A stretch of DNA of 64,000 nucleotides from Aciduricibacillus chroicocephali (GCF_030762805.1 NZ_CP129113.1:294001-358000), one strand, 5' to 3'. Counted from the first letter of the stretch, positions 44,505 through 54,166 are shown. The notes: generated by a model from the letters alone, not told the origin. Made by a program: numbers and translations.

Positions 44505-44851
44505 ACGATTATCGCCTCGATATTAAAAAATTTGTTGAAAAGGAGGGAATGTATAATCTGACCTTTCTTGATGAAGGCCTTGTGAATTCTGAATAATGAA
44601 GCTGTTTTGTTTGAAATTCAGAGGTTTCTCATATAAAATATGAGATGAACACTCTTGATGCAGTACTATATTCCTGTCTCAAGTTTACGTCAAATTTGTA
44701 CAAAAAGCAAATTGGATTTTGTTTAAAGTGAACAATGACAATTAGCTGAAATTTAAGTAAATTTAGGGGAGAGACTGCAGAAGCGTGTAAGTATCAGATA
44801 ATTGGGATTTCAACTGATTATTACCTGTAATTGTGTGGAAGGAGTGATAAC
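44505..44851. promoter_or_regulatory. Divergent pucR/pucF control region
   Basis: About 350 nt without a gene. A partial match to the recurrent motif, TTGTACA-AAA-AGCAAAT, is at 44696-44712 (first half perfect, second half weak). No clear -35/-10 pair was found on either strand. Confidence 0.4.
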
Positions 44852-46084
44852 ATGGGTGAATTGAACCTGGAAAAAGAAATATCGGATTTGGTAGAATGGC
44901 TTGCGAGCTATGGTGCAGATTCGAAAGGTGGCGTATCACGTCTTCTTTATGATGAGAATTGGGTTAAAGCACAAGATGCCCTTAAAGAACACTTTGAACA
45001 AATCGGAATGGTAACTAAATATGACGAGGTTGGTAACCTTTTCGGTAAAATGGAAGGCTCCGAGTTCAAAGATGAAACTGTAGCAACAGGATCCCATGTC
45101 GACTCTGTTAAATTTGGAGGCAAGTTGGATGGTGCGTTCGGTATTCTTGCGAGCTACCTGGCTGTCAAGTATCTTAAAGAGAAGTTCGGTCAGCCGAAAC
45201 GCAACATTGAAGTCGTTTCAATTGCCGAAGAAGAGGGAAGCCGTTTCCCATTCACATTCTGGGGATCCAAGAACATTGTTGGCAAAGTTGACGCTAGCGA
45301 AGTCCGTGATATCAAGGACCAGGAAGGTGTCAATTTTGTAGATGCAATGAAACAGGCAGGATTTGGCTACAAAACATCTGACGAAGGTATTCCAGCAGAC
45401 TGGAAGCAATGGCTTGAAATCCACATCGAGCAAGGCGGCGTCCTTGAAATCGAGAAGATTCCAGTCGGTATTGTACAGCATATCGTCGGTCAGAATCGCT
45501 ACACTGTAGAGATTAAGGGTGAGGCGAACCATGCTGGAACAACACCAATGAAATATCGTAAAGATGCTGGTGTTGCTGCAGCAAAAATCATCACTATGAT
45601 TCAGGAACAAGCGAAAGATTTTGGTGAGCCAATGGTTGCAACTGTAGGTTCAATCGAGTTCGTTCCGGGTACAGTTAACGTTGTTCCTGGACAAGCAAAC
45701 TTCTCCATTGATATCCGTCATACGCATAAGGATCAAATCTCTTCCTTCGCGGAAAAAATGACAGAGAAAATGGAAAGAATTGCTGAAGAAGAAGGTTGTG
45801 AAATCAGCATTAACCTTTACATGGAAGAAGATCCGGTACCAATGGATCCAAGCATTGTCCAGACAATTGTGGATCAGTGCGATGGGCAGGGCCTTTCTTA
45901 TAAATTGATGCATAGCGGCGCCGGTCACGATACACAGCGTTTTGCTCCACTCGTGCCATCGGCTATGATTTTTGTTCCAAGCCGCGGCGGCATCAGCCAC
46001 AATCCAGCGGAATTCACATACCCGCGCGAAATGGCAGAAGGCGTCAAAGTACTTGCTCTCGCTTTGCATAAACTAGCTTACTGA
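44852..46084 (+). CDS. pucF: Allantoate amidohydrolase
   Basis: Mn2+/Zn2+-dependent M20-family enzyme that turns allantoate into ureidoglycine (with release of ammonia and CO2). 410 residues from ATG 44852 (AAGGAG, 7 nt). Metal and substrate motifs are complete: GSHVDSV, GGKLDGAFG, AEEEGSRF, HIEQGGVLE, NHAGTTPM and SGAGHDTQ. Same length as PucF/AllC. Followed 33 nt later by pucG without a terminator, so the two form an operon. Confidence 0.94.
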   Translation: MGELNLEKEISDLVEWLASYGADSKGGVSRLLYDENWVKAQDALKEHFEQIGMVTKYDEVGNLFGKMEGSEFKDETVATGSHVDSVKFGGKLDGAFGILASYLAVKYLKEKFGQPKRNIEVVSIAEEEGSRFPFTFWGSKNIVGKVDASEVRDIKDQEGVNFVDAMKQAGFGYKTSDEGIPADWKQWLEIHIEQGGVLEIEKIPVGIVQHIVGQNRYTVEIKGEANHAGTTPMKYRKDAGVAAAKIITMIQEQAKDFGEPMVATVGSIEFVPGTVNVVPGQANFSIDIRHTHKDQISSFAEKMTEKMERIAEEEGCEISINLYMEEDPVPMDPSIVQTIVDQCDGQGLSYKLMHSGAGHDTQRFAPLVPSAMIFVPSRGGISHNPAEFTYPREMAEGVKVLALALHKLAY

Positions 46085-46117
46085 TTACATTAAGAATTCA
46101 AGGGGGAAATTGTTTAA

Positions 46118-47356
46118 ATGGCATATTCTGAATTGGTAGTACCAAAACATTCAATCATGACACCAGGTCCAGTAGAGGCGGATCCACGCGTACTTCAAGC
46201 GATGGCTAACCCAATCATTGGTCAATTCGATCCAGCTTTGCTTCACATGATGGACGAAACAAAAGAATTGTTGAAGTATGTATTCAAAACAAACAACAAA
46301 GAAGCATTCCCAGTAAGTGGTACTGCGCGTTCTGGTGCAGAAGCTGTCCTTAACTCAATCATCGAGCCTGGTGATAAAGTTTTGGTTCCTTCATTCGGTC
46401 GTTTCGGTTACCTTCTAGCTGAAATGGTAGAGCGTAGCGGTGCTGATATGAAGCTTTTGGAACAAGAATGGGGTAAGATTTACGATCCGGAAGAATTGAT
46501 TAAAGAAATCAAGGAATTCGGCCCGAAAGTCGTTGCAATCGTTCACGGTGAATCTTCAACAGGTGCATTGCAGCCACTTGAAGAAGTTGGTAAATTCTGC
46601 CGCGAGAATGACATTCTTTTCGTAGTAGACTGTGTGCCGACTCTTGGTGGTGTTGAATTCAAGACTGATGAGTGGAACATTGATGCAGCTATTTCTGGTA
46701 CTCAGAAGTGTCTTGCAGTTCCAACTGGTTATTCTCCACTTACTTATAACGATCGTGTTGGTAAGATTCTTGAAGAACGTAAGAAGATTGAAATGGGTCT
46801 TGACTTGAAGTCAGAGAACCCACGCCGTATCCAGAGTAACTACCTTGACTTGAGCCAGATCCAGGAATACTGGGGACCAAGCCGCTTGAACCACCATACT
46901 GAGCCAACTACATTGCTTTACGGTCTTCGTGAAGGTCTTCGTCTAATCCAAGAAGAGGGCATTGACAACCGTATTAAGCGCCATACAATTCATGGTGAAG
47001 CTCTAGTTAAAGGTCTTCAAGCTTCAGGTGTTAAGATCTTCAACGATCTTGATACAAAAATGCCTGTTGTTACATTGGTTGAAACTCCAGAGGGCGTTGA
47101 TGAAGCTAAAATCCGCGCTACAATGGTTAACGACTTCGGAATCGAAATCGCTGGTGGTTTCGGACCACTTGCAGGCAAAACATTCCGTATCGGAAACATG
47201 GGTTACGGTTGCCGCAAAGACAACATCCTTGGTTGCCTTGCTGCTCTTGAAGCTACACTTGTTTACCACGGTGCTAAAGGAATCAATGTTGGTGACGGTG
47301 TACAAGCTGCAATGGAATTCTACAAGAACCTTGGTGACGATCAGCCAGCAGTTTAA
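46118..47356 (+). CDS. pucG: (S)-ureidoglycine-glyoxylate aminotransferase
   Basis: PLP-dependent class V aminotransferase of 412 residues. It transfers the amino group of ureidoglycine to glyoxylate to give glycine and oxalurate. The N-terminus IMTPGPVEADPRVLQAM and the lysine motif ISGTQKCLAVP are characteristic. It is cotranscribed with pucF and ends at a strong terminator. Its codon use is highly biased, like the uricases. Confidence 0.93.
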   Translation: MAYSELVVPKHSIMTPGPVEADPRVLQAMANPIIGQFDPALLHMMDETKELLKYVFKTNNKEAFPVSGTARSGAEAVLNSIIEPGDKVLVPSFGRFGYLLAEMVERSGADMKLLEQEWGKIYDPEELIKEIKEFGPKVVAIVHGESSTGALQPLEEVGKFCRENDILFVVDCVPTLGGVEFKTDEWNIDAAISGTQKCLAVPTGYSPLTYNDRVGKILEERKKIEMGLDLKSENPRRIQSNYLDLSQIQEYWGPSRLNHHTEPTTLLYGLREGLRLIQEEGIDNRIKRHTIHGEALVKGLQASGVKIFNDLDTKMPVVTLVETPEGVDEAKIRATMVNDFGIEIAGGFGPLAGKTFRIGNMGYGCRKDNILGCLAALEATLVYHGAKGINVGDGVQAAMEFYKNLGDDQPAV

Positions 47357-47363
47357 TGTACGG

Positions 47364-47398
47364 AAAAAAGGAACCCACTATATAGTGGGTTCCTTTTC
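47364..47398 (+). terminator. Terminator of pucFG
   Basis: AAAAGGAACCCACTA paired with TAGTGGGTTCCTTTT. Confidence 0.87.
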
Positions 47399-47444
47399 TA
47401 TGAAACAATGGAAGGCATTACATCTCGGAGAAGGTGAATGATCC

Positions 47445-48707
47445 ATGGGCTCTGCAATGACAGAAACGAAACAGCATATTTATGATTGGATAGATCAAGG
47501 ACAAGAAAAAATCATTAGATTTGTTCAGGAATTGGTCTCTGTCCCATCTGATAATCCGCCGGGTGACTGCAGAGAAATCGCAGAGTTTATTGAACGTAAG
47601 CTAAAAGAGTTTGGTCTGGATAATACCCAAAAATTGGAAGTAGATCTTTCCGACGCAAAAGTACGCGGCTTGGCAAGTGCCCAAAATATAGTGTCAGTAC
47701 ATAAATTTGGCCAAAGCAACCATCCTGAAATTGTGCTAAATGCATACGGAGATACTGTGCCGCCCGGTCAAGGATGGACCCATGACCCGTATGATGGTGA
47801 TATAGAGAATGGGGCAATTTATGGGAGAGGTGCAGCATTGTCGAAATCAGACATAGCAGCTTATGCTTTTGCTCTGATTGCATTGAAAGAGACAGTCTCA
47901 GATGATTTATCTGGAAAAGTGGGGCTGGCTATTACATTTGATGGAGAATCAGGTGGTTTTCTCGGTCCACAATGGCTTTTAAAGCAAAAATTCATTGAGC
48001 CGGATATGGCTATTACGTCTGGTTTTGCCCATTCGATCCTCAATGCTCACAGTGGATGTTTGCAATTAAGGATTGAAGTGAATGGACAATCAGCACATGC
48101 GGCATCTCAGGAGACGGCTCATGATGCGCTTGAAGCTATGACGGCAATTATGCAGGCATTTTATGACTATCGCAAAGGTCTTTCGAATATGAAGTCGGCA
48201 ATTCGAGGAATTAAGTCTCCTACATTGGCTATTGGTCAAATTGAAGGTGGGACGAGTGCGAACGTTATTCCAGACCGTTGTGTAATTACAGTTGACCGCC
48301 GTTTTATTCCAGGAGAAAATGGGGAGGAAATTGAAGCGGAACTTCGTGATATTGCTGAGAAGGCATGTGAGCCTTACAAAGGGATTACTCTCATTGTTGA
48401 GCGGATTCTAATTGCAGATACGTTTGGCCCGACTTCGGAGACGACCCCTCTGATTCAAGCTTTAGGAGACAACTGGAAAGAGGTATTCAAAAGCGATAAC
48501 CTAAAAATAGGCGGAATTCCGTTGTACGCTGATTCGAGATTCTATTCAAGGTATGGTATTCCGACTGTTATGTACGGAGCCGGTCCGCGAACAATAGAAG
48601 AAGCAAATGGCTATAGGGCAGATGAACATGTGCAAATAGATGATCTGATACGTGCTACAAAAGTTATCGCATCTACTCTATATGATTTGCTGAGCAATTC
48701 AAAATGA
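47445..48707 (+). CDS. M20-family hydrolase homologue with substituted active-site residues
   Basis: Protein of 420 residues with the M20 fold (ArgE/DapE group). Compared with the family, the first metal histidine (HGD in this subgroup, GHxD elsewhere) is tyrosine: NAYGDTVPPG, Tyr101; the catalytic glutamate of the DEE motif is glycine: TFDGESGG, Gly167. Asp103, Glu168 and the dimerisation segment (GQSAHAA, GGTSANVIPDRC) remain. It may be inactive or have changed chemistry. It follows pucFG after a terminator, with its own AAGGTGA site, and may act on a urate-pathway intermediate, but that is inference from position. Confidence 0.8.
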   Translation: MGSAMTETKQHIYDWIDQGQEKIIRFVQELVSVPSDNPPGDCREIAEFIERKLKEFGLDNTQKLEVDLSDAKVRGLASAQNIVSVHKFGQSNHPEIVLNAYGDTVPPGQGWTHDPYDGDIENGAIYGRGAALSKSDIAAYAFALIALKETVSDDLSGKVGLAITFDGESGGFLGPQWLLKQKFIEPDMAITSGFAHSILNAHSGCLQLRIEVNGQSAHAASQETAHDALEAMTAIMQAFYDYRKGLSNMKSAIRGIKSPTLAIGQIEGGTSANVIPDRCVITVDRRFIPGENGEEIEAELRDIAEKACEPYKGITLIVERILIADTFGPTSETTPLIQALGDNWKEVFKSDNLKIGGIPLYADSRFYSRYGIPTVMYGAGPRTIEEANGYRADEHVQIDDLIRATKVIASTLYDLLSNSK

Positions 48708-48712
48708 CAATA

Positions 48713-48750
48713 AAAAGGAGCTTCTCATATGAACGAGGAGCTCCTTTCTA
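48713..48750. terminator. Bidirectional terminator
   Basis: AAAGGAGCT...AGCTCCTTT stem with A/U flanks between the M20 gene and the convergent lipoprotein gene. Confidence 0.82.
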
Positions 48751-49185
48751 CTACTCAATCACCTTATTGAAAATCTCTCCGCCATCACCAAGTTTAATAA
48801 TTTTTAAGCGATTTTGCCTTTTGATAAAAATGGATTTGTACTCTTTTTGCTGATTAACTTTATAAAGGATTACACGCTTATTGGGATTATCCGTTTCAAT
48901 GATAGGCTCGTACTTATCTAGATTTGGAATCTCTTTCTTTAAATTAGAATATTCCTTAAAGCCTTTCAGTTTATCCGCGCGATTGTTGGCATCCAATTCG
49001 GTAACCGATTTTTCATTGTTCAGTTCTTGGTTTTCTGCATTTTTCCCAGTGTGATTCTTCTGTTCTTCGGTAGCTTGCTGTTCATCGCCGGAGGATTCTG
49101 TTGTCTCTTTCTGTTTTCCGTCATTTCCGCATGCGGCTAGGATACCAAGACAGAGCATGGCCATTAGGAGAAAAATTCTCTTCAT
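48751..49185 (-). CDS. Small hypothetical lipoprotein
   Basis: 144 residues. Signal peptide with lipobox LAAC (Cys19), then a long stretch of Glu, Gln, Asn and Lys with low complexity (about 20-70), then a small domain (about 75-144) with DKYEPIIETDNPNKRVILYK and a C-terminal KLGDGGEIFNKVIE. Anchored outside the cell. No family recognised. Confidence 0.7.
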   Translation of the reverse strand: MKRIFLLMAMLCLGILAACGNDGKQKETTESSGDEQQATEEQKNHTGKNAENQELNNEKSVTELDANNRADKLKGFKEYSNLKKEIPNLDKYEPIIETDNPNKRVILYKVNQQKEYKSIFIKRQNRLKIIKLGDGGEIFNKVIE

Positions 49186-49322
49186 TTATTAACCTTCTTT
49201 CCATTGCTCGAGTTGAAATTGATTTCCGATTATATCGAATAGGGTAGTCTTGTGTCAAATATCCCATTTATTTAAGACCCTGTTTTTTAGCATTATCAAA
49301 AATTGATAGAAGGAGGATGGAA

Positions 49323-50243
49323 ATGGGTGTGCTGTTTGCTGTATTATCTGCTTTTTCCTTTGCTATAAACAATGTCATTATTAAAAAGGGAGCCCGCGGT
49401 TCAAAGAGTAACAATGGATTCTATATAACGGTACTTATGAATGCAATATTACTCGGGATTTGCTTCTTTATCGCTGTTCTTATACAAAAGGAACCGTTCC
49501 AGATTAGCTGGCATGCTATTCCTTTCTTCATGCTCGCAGGTCTATGTACAACAGGCTTGGGGAGGATGACGCTTTATTCAAGTATTTTGCGTGTTGGTCC
49601 ATCAAAAGCATCCGCAGTTCGGAACTCTACTCCGGTATTTACAACTTTGTTTGCGATTATTGTCTTACATGAAAAGATTTCCCTGATTCCGGGAATAGGC
49701 ATGCTGCTATTAATTGGTGGAGTACTTATTGCGGGTTATGGCTTTGTGAAGGACGGCAATCGATCCAAAACAGATCTTGCAAATACTGATTTAAGCAAAC
49801 AGGCTATGATTGGATATGGATTGGCCATTTTCTCAGCCGCTATTTTTGGAATCGGCCAAGGATTACGCAAACAAGGGCTAAATATTATGGACGATGCTTT
49901 TTTTGGAGCTTGTGCTGGAGCGATTACGTCTCTGATATTTATTATTTTGCTGCAGGCAGGGAAGGGCAAACTGAGGGAAACAATTGCAGGCGTCAAGAAA
50001 GATTTCAATGCGTACTTTCTGATTGCAGGGGCTTTAACAAGCATTGGACCGTTGCTATTCTTCCTTGCCGCCTCAACTCTTCAAGTTTCCTACGTTAGTG
50101 CAATTGCAGCTGCAGAGCCGTTGATTACAACAGTCGTCAGTGCTTTTTTCATCAAGCATCAGGAAACGATTACTCCTGGAACATGGCTTACCGTACTAAT
50201 GATTTTCTCCGGAACTGCAATTATTGCTCTATTCGCTAGTTAA
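49323..50243 (+). CDS. EamA-type (DMT) transporter
   Basis: Ten-helix metabolite exporter of 306 residues made of two EamA repeats (about 1-140 and 155-300). The start ATG 49323 has AAGGAGG six nt upstream; the earlier ATG at 49317 touches that site. Substrate unknown. Its last 15 nt overlap the 3' end of the convergent UPF0178 gene, so no terminator fits between them. Confidence 0.85.
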   Translation: MGVLFAVLSAFSFAINNVIIKKGARGSKSNNGFYITVLMNAILLGICFFIAVLIQKEPFQISWHAIPFFMLAGLCTTGLGRMTLYSSILRVGPSKASAVRNSTPVFTTLFAIIVLHEKISLIPGIGMLLLIGGVLIAGYGFVKDGNRSKTDLANTDLSKQAMIGYGLAIFSAAIFGIGQGLRKQGLNIMDDAFFGACAGAITSLIFIILLQAGKGKLRETIAGVKKDFNAYFLIAGALTSIGPLLFFLAASTLQVSYVSAIAAAEPLITTVVSAFFIKHQETITPGTWLTVLMIFSGTAIIALFAS

Positions 50244-50684
50244 TCTAACATCGAGCAACTTTTGCAAGAGCTGTCTGAACCTATTTCGTTCCTCGGCTGT
50301 AAATGGTTTTGGTCCTTTTGTACGCAAGCCACTGCGACGCATCTTCGCACTGAAATGTCTAGATTCCAACAATTGGCCGATGTTCTCCTGGGTGTATTCG
50401 AATCCACTATGATGGAGTACAGTACAACCTTTAGCCAGTGCCAGTGAAGCGAGACCATAATCTTGAGTGACAATAAGATCTCCTCTCAGGGCCAGTTGCA
50501 TGATGCGATAATCTGCTGCATCGGCTCCAGTATCAACGTATACCACTTCAACTCCGTCGGGAGGCGGTTGATTGGAGAAATGCGCATAGCTTGTTACAAA
50601 TATAAGGGGAAGATGGCGTTTCAACACCTCTTCTTGGACTATTGCTTTAACAGGGCAAGCATCAGCATCTACAAAAACTTTCAA
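50229..50684 (-). CDS. yqxD: UPF0178 protein (YqxD/YaiI family)
   Basis: Cytosolic protein of 151 residues. The PIN-like core is visible: [13 protein letters not shown] at the start, [19 protein letters not shown] with conserved acidic residues, and [15 protein letters not shown]. The family is thought to be nuclease-like from its fold; activity is not established. 3' overlap of 15 nt with the EamA gene. Confidence 0.88.
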   Translation of the reverse strand: MKVFVDADACPVKAIVQEEVLKRHLPLIFVTSYAHFSNQPPPDGVEVVYVDTGADAADYRIMQLALRGDLIVTQDYGLASLALAKGCTVLHHSGFEYTQENIGQLLESRHFSAKMRRSGLRTKGPKPFTAEERNRFRQLLQKLLDVRLTSE

Positions 50685-50720
50685 TCTATCACTTCCTTTG
50701 TAAATCTTTAGAGCAGTATC

Positions 50721-51638
50721 TTATAGTCCCGGCAGGACACGTCTTGCTGCAACCATAATCCATGTTACGAGTACAAACGGTAAAGTGAGTGCCGGTAAAC
50801 CATACGGCTGCATGATTGCACTAACACTTGCAGTGATGAAGACAGTTAACGCTGCAGCAATGAATCCGGAGAGAATCGGCTTGTTCTTCGGCTGGGCTGC
50901 GGGCATTGCTATGGAAACAGCCATAACTGCAAGTATCGCATTATATCCATACAGTCCTTTCCCAATCAGTACCTGGTCAGCGCCCAAAAGAATGGCGACA
51001 GCAATTGCAACCAAATTGGCTCCTATGACAAAAAAGCCACTTCTCCATCCGGAAACGAATACAGCTGCCAGAATAAGAATGCATGAAAGATTGTGCTCTA
51101 TAAAGAAAATCTGTCCATAACCGTTAATTAATGCTTCAGGCCAGTCAGGCACGGAAATTCTCGCTAGTTTTTCATGAGAGAGGAACTGTGGTACAAGTGC
51201 TGATGTCAAATTGAATGTACCGAGTCTGTATGACATCATGAGCATGGCCCACGTTAGAATGATGAATGGAAAAGTCAATGGAGGAAGTGTGGATTCCTTG
51301 AACATTTCCATGAATGCAGCTGTCACAATAACTGCGATTAAGGCTCCACAAATGGCAATCCACCATCTATTTGGTCCAGTCATAAATAGATAGAGTGCCA
51401 TACCAGTCAGTATGGAATTGAAGCCGAGAAGTCCATGCTGAGTCAATGCGGAATCCGCCTTCAAAAAATATGCAGTTGCAGTGGCGAGCAGTGATGCAAT
51501 TGCTGCGATTGTTCCAAGCTGCCAAGAAGAAATGAAAATACCCGCAAGGATGAGCAAACCTGAGAACGGGTTTTCAATTAGAATGACTTGGGAAATGTTT
51601 TTCAATGATGCGATCGTCAATCTCTGAATTGCTGCCAT
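50721..51638 (-). CDS. Urea transporter (UT/SLC14 family)
   Basis: Channel-type urea transporter of 305 residues. The internal duplication shows in the paired motifs LLGFNSILTGMAL and LYGYNAILAVMAV, and LPPLTFPFIILTW and LPALTLPFVLVTW. Such channels conduct urea along its gradient. Urea or ureido compounds are end products of urate breakdown, so it probably serves the nearby purine genes, but no urease is in the window. Ribosome site GAGGGAAAC before ATG. Confidence 0.87.
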   Translation of the reverse strand: MAAIQRLTIASLKNISQVILIENPFSGLLILAGIFISSWQLGTIAAIASLLATATAYFLKADSALTQHGLLGFNSILTGMALYLFMTGPNRWWIAICGALIAVIVTAAFMEMFKESTLPPLTFPFIILTWAMLMMSYRLGTFNLTSALVPQFLSHEKLARISVPDWPEALINGYGQIFFIEHNLSCILILAAVFVSGWRSGFFVIGANLVAIAVAILLGADQVLIGKGLYGYNAILAVMAVSIAMPAAQPKNKPILSGFIAAALTVFITASVSAIMQPYGLPALTLPFVLVTWIMVAARRVLPGL

Positions 51639-51726
51639 ATTGTTTCCCTCTTTCCAGTAATTTAGTCTATTTCTCTATTATAAGAAATTAACACCAACCA
51701 TCAATCTTTTTTAAGGAGGTGGATCA

Positions 51727-52575
51727 ATGATCAAGATTGGAGTTACCGGCTGGGGAGATCATGACACACTTTACAAGCCAGGTACTAAGTCAACGGATAA
51801 ACTGAAGGAATATGGTGCTCATTTTCCGATTGTTGAGCTTGATGCAAGCTTTTATGCCGTACAGCCAGAGCGTAATAATCGAAAATGGCTGCGGGATACA
51901 CCTGATACCTTTCAATTTATAGTGAAAGCTTACCAGGGGATGACAGGACATCAACGCGGTGACATCCCTTTTAACACGAAGGAAGAGATGTTCGATGCGT
52001 TTAAGTTGATGATTGGTCCTTATGAAGAAACGGGCAAACTTGCTTGTGTGCTCTTCCAGTTCCCGCCATGGTTTGACTGCCGAAAGGAGCACGTAGATTA
52101 TTTGCGCTGGTGCAAACGACAGATGAATCAAACGCCCTGTGCGCTTGAATTTCGTCACGAATCCTGGTATTTGCCTGGTAGAAGAGAGTCAACTTTGGAA
52201 TTTATCCGCAAAGAAGGGTGGATTCATACGATTTGTGATGAACCGCAGGCAGGTGAGAAGTCAATTCCAATCGTTCTGGAGGCTGGAGCGGGTGATCGTG
52301 TGTTCGTTCGTTTCCATGGACGCAATGTTCATGGCTGGAATAAGGTCGGCAATGATCAGCATTGGCGAGAAGTACGTTATCTGTACAGATATAATGAGGC
52401 AGAGTTGAAAGACTGGGCGAATAAATTAAAGGAACTGGAAAGGCAATGTGGTAATGTTTATGCTGTTTTCAATAACAATTCGGGCGGCGACGCAGCTGAC
52501 AATGCCAAGCAAATGATTGACTTGCTCGGATTGGAATATGATGATTTGGCGCCGAAACAGCTTGACTTGTTTTAG
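51727..52575 (+). CDS. yunF: DUF72 protein (YunF-like)
   Basis: TIM-barrel-like DUF72 protein, 282 residues, the same length as YunF of Bacillus subtilis. Conserved segments: GVTGWGDHDTLY, VELDASFYAVQ, ALEFRHESWY and FHGRNVHGWN. Function unknown. In Bacillus subtilis yunF is next to the puc genes, so the position near the urate cluster here is a conserved link. AAGGAGGTG site. Confidence 0.9.
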   Translation: MIKIGVTGWGDHDTLYKPGTKSTDKLKEYGAHFPIVELDASFYAVQPERNNRKWLRDTPDTFQFIVKAYQGMTGHQRGDIPFNTKEEMFDAFKLMIGPYEETGKLACVLFQFPPWFDCRKEHVDYLRWCKRQMNQTPCALEFRHESWYLPGRRESTLEFIRKEGWIHTICDEPQAGEKSIPIVLEAGAGDRVFVRFHGRNVHGWNKVGNDQHWREVRYLYRYNEAELKDWANKLKELERQCGNVYAVFNNNSGGDAADNAKQMIDLLGLEYDDLAPKQLDLF

Positions 52576-52589
52576 AAGCAATAACCATA

Positions 52590-52618
52590 TTGACAGTGAA
52601 TGCGAAATTTGCGATAAT
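52590..52618 (+). promoter_or_regulatory. Sigma-A promoter of pyrP
   Basis: TTGACA (52590-52595) and GATAAT (52613-52618), 17-nt spacing. Confidence 0.75.
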
Positions 52619-52640
52619 GAGTCGAATTAAATGATACGGA

Positions 52641-52753
52641 TTGCCCTTTAACTCAGTCCTGTGAGGCTGACAAGGCTGCTTGCTTCATCGAACCATTGAA
52701 GCTGCACATCTTTGGGGAAGCACCTTGCCTGTTTGGGACAAGGTGCTTTTTGG
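52641..52753 (+). promoter_or_regulatory. PyrR-dependent attenuator
   Basis: The PyrR-binding stem-loop carries the conserved core AGTCCTGTGAGGCT (52655-52668) between CCTTT and AAGG arms. A terminator hairpin follows (AAGCACCTTG, 52718-52727, with CAAGGTGCTT, 52739-52748, then U-run). PyrR with UMP should favour termination when pyrimidines are plentiful. Confidence 0.9.
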
Positions 52754-52788
52754 CGGGAATGCCGGACATGAATGAAAGGAAGAATTTT

Positions 52789-54075
52789 ATGGCTCAAAGA
52801 GAAATTCAAGTAGATGAAAGACCACCGCTTTTACAAAGTTTACCGCTCAGCTTGCAGCATCTGTTCGCAATGTTCGGTTCCACTGTGCTTGTTCCGGTGT
52901 TATTCGGTGTCGATCCAGCAACGATTCTACTTATGAATGGAATCGGTACATTGCTGTATATCTTCTCGACAAAAGGAAAAATCCCGGCTTATCTTGGTTC
53001 CAGCTTCGCATTTATCTCCCCGGTAACCGTCGTCTTGGGAAAATATTCTGGTTTAGAAGGATTCAGCTATGCGCTTGGTGGTTTCTTCTTCATCGGTGTC
53101 GCACTTGTAATCTTCGGAATTATTATTCGCTTTGTCGGTACAGGGTGGATTAGCGTTATTTTCCCGCCTGCAGCGATGGGAGCGATTGTAGCAGTCATCG
53201 GTCTGGAGATTCTCCCTGTCGGAGCCCAAATGGCAGGATTGATCAAGCCCGCGGGCGCTGGACAAAACTGGTCGCCGGATACTGCAACTATTACCGTGTC
53301 TTTGCTTACACTCGGCATTACGATCATTTGCTGGGTCACAATGCGCGGGTTCCTAAAAATTATTCCGATTCTTCTTGGTATCATCGCTGGTTATATCATT
53401 TCATTTTTCTATGGAATGGTAGATTTCAGTCAAGTTGCTGCTGCACCTTGGCTTACAACACCAACTTTCTATCATATCAAGTTCAATTGGCAAGATATCG
53501 CGATTATTTTACCCGCGGCCTTTGTGCTTCTGCCAGAGCATATTGGTCACCTAATCGTTACAAGTAATCTTGTGAAGAAAGATCTTGTTAAAGACCCTGG
53601 TCTTGACCGTTCCATTTTGAGCAATGGTGTATCTACGATGATTTCGAGCCTTCTCGGATCCACTCCGAATACAACGTATGGTGAAAATATTGGAGTGTTG
53701 GCCATTTCTCGCGTGTATTCAACTTGGGTTATCGGTGGAGCGGCAGTGTTTGCGATTCTGTTATCGTTCTGCGGCAAAATTTCTATGCTTATCAGGATTA
53801 TTCCTGCACCGGTAATGGGAGGCATATCCCTACTGCTCTTCGGCATTATTGCAGTAAGCGGTTTGCGAATGCTCGTTGAAGCGCAGGTAGACTATAATAA
53901 GTCTCAGAATCTTATTTTGACATGTGTAGTACTTGCAATTGGTGTAAGTGGTGCGACAATCCATCTTGGTTCCGTCGAGTTGAAAGGAATGGGGCTTGCT
54001 ACAATTGTTGCAATTGTTGTCAGCTTATTCTTCAAACTGCTGGAAGTATTCAAATTGACTAATGATGAATCTTGA
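52789..54075 (+). CDS. pyrP: Uracil permease PyrP
   Basis: Uracil:H+ symporter of the NCS2 family, 428 residues from ATG 52789 (AAAGGAAG site). NCS2 motifs: LPLSLQHLFAMFGSTVLVP in helix 1, LLPEHIGHLIVTSNL (substrate glutamate) and GSTPNTTYGENIGV. The PyrR attenuator upstream distinguishes it from the urate/xanthine permease in the same window. Normally part of the pyr operon in Bacillus; here it is alone with a promoter and terminator. Confidence 0.95.
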   Translation: MAQREIQVDERPPLLQSLPLSLQHLFAMFGSTVLVPVLFGVDPATILLMNGIGTLLYIFSTKGKIPAYLGSSFAFISPVTVVLGKYSGLEGFSYALGGFFFIGVALVIFGIIIRFVGTGWISVIFPPAAMGAIVAVIGLEILPVGAQMAGLIKPAGAGQNWSPDTATITVSLLTLGITIICWVTMRGFLKIIPILLGIIAGYIISFFYGMVDFSQVAAAPWLTTPTFYHIKFNWQDIAIILPAAFVLLPEHIGHLIVTSNLVKKDLVKDPGLDRSILSNGVSTMISSLLGSTPNTTYGENIGVLAISRVYSTWVIGGAAVFAILLSFCGKISMLIRIIPAPVMGGISLLLFGIIAVSGLRMLVEAQVDYNKSQNLILTCVVLAIGVSGATIHLGSVELKGMGLATIVAIVVSLFFKLLEVFKLTNDES

Positions 54076-54076
54076 T

Positions 54077-54118
54077 TAAAAAAGCTGTTCAGGCAATGCT
54101 GCCTGGACAGCTTTTTTA
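54077..54118 (+). terminator. Terminator of pyrP
   Basis: AAAAAAGCTGT...ACAGCTTTTTT stem with inner CAGGCA/TGCCTG pairs and U-run. Confidence 0.88.
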
Positions 54119-54166
54119 TTTAATTGAAAGAAAACTATACAGAGTGCAATTGTTGGGGAAAGTTGT

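Noticed and set aside
44549-44596. 15-codon frame after AGGAGGGA in the pucR-pucF spacer
   Set aside because: The start is only three nt from the ribosome site and nothing else suggests a leader peptide.
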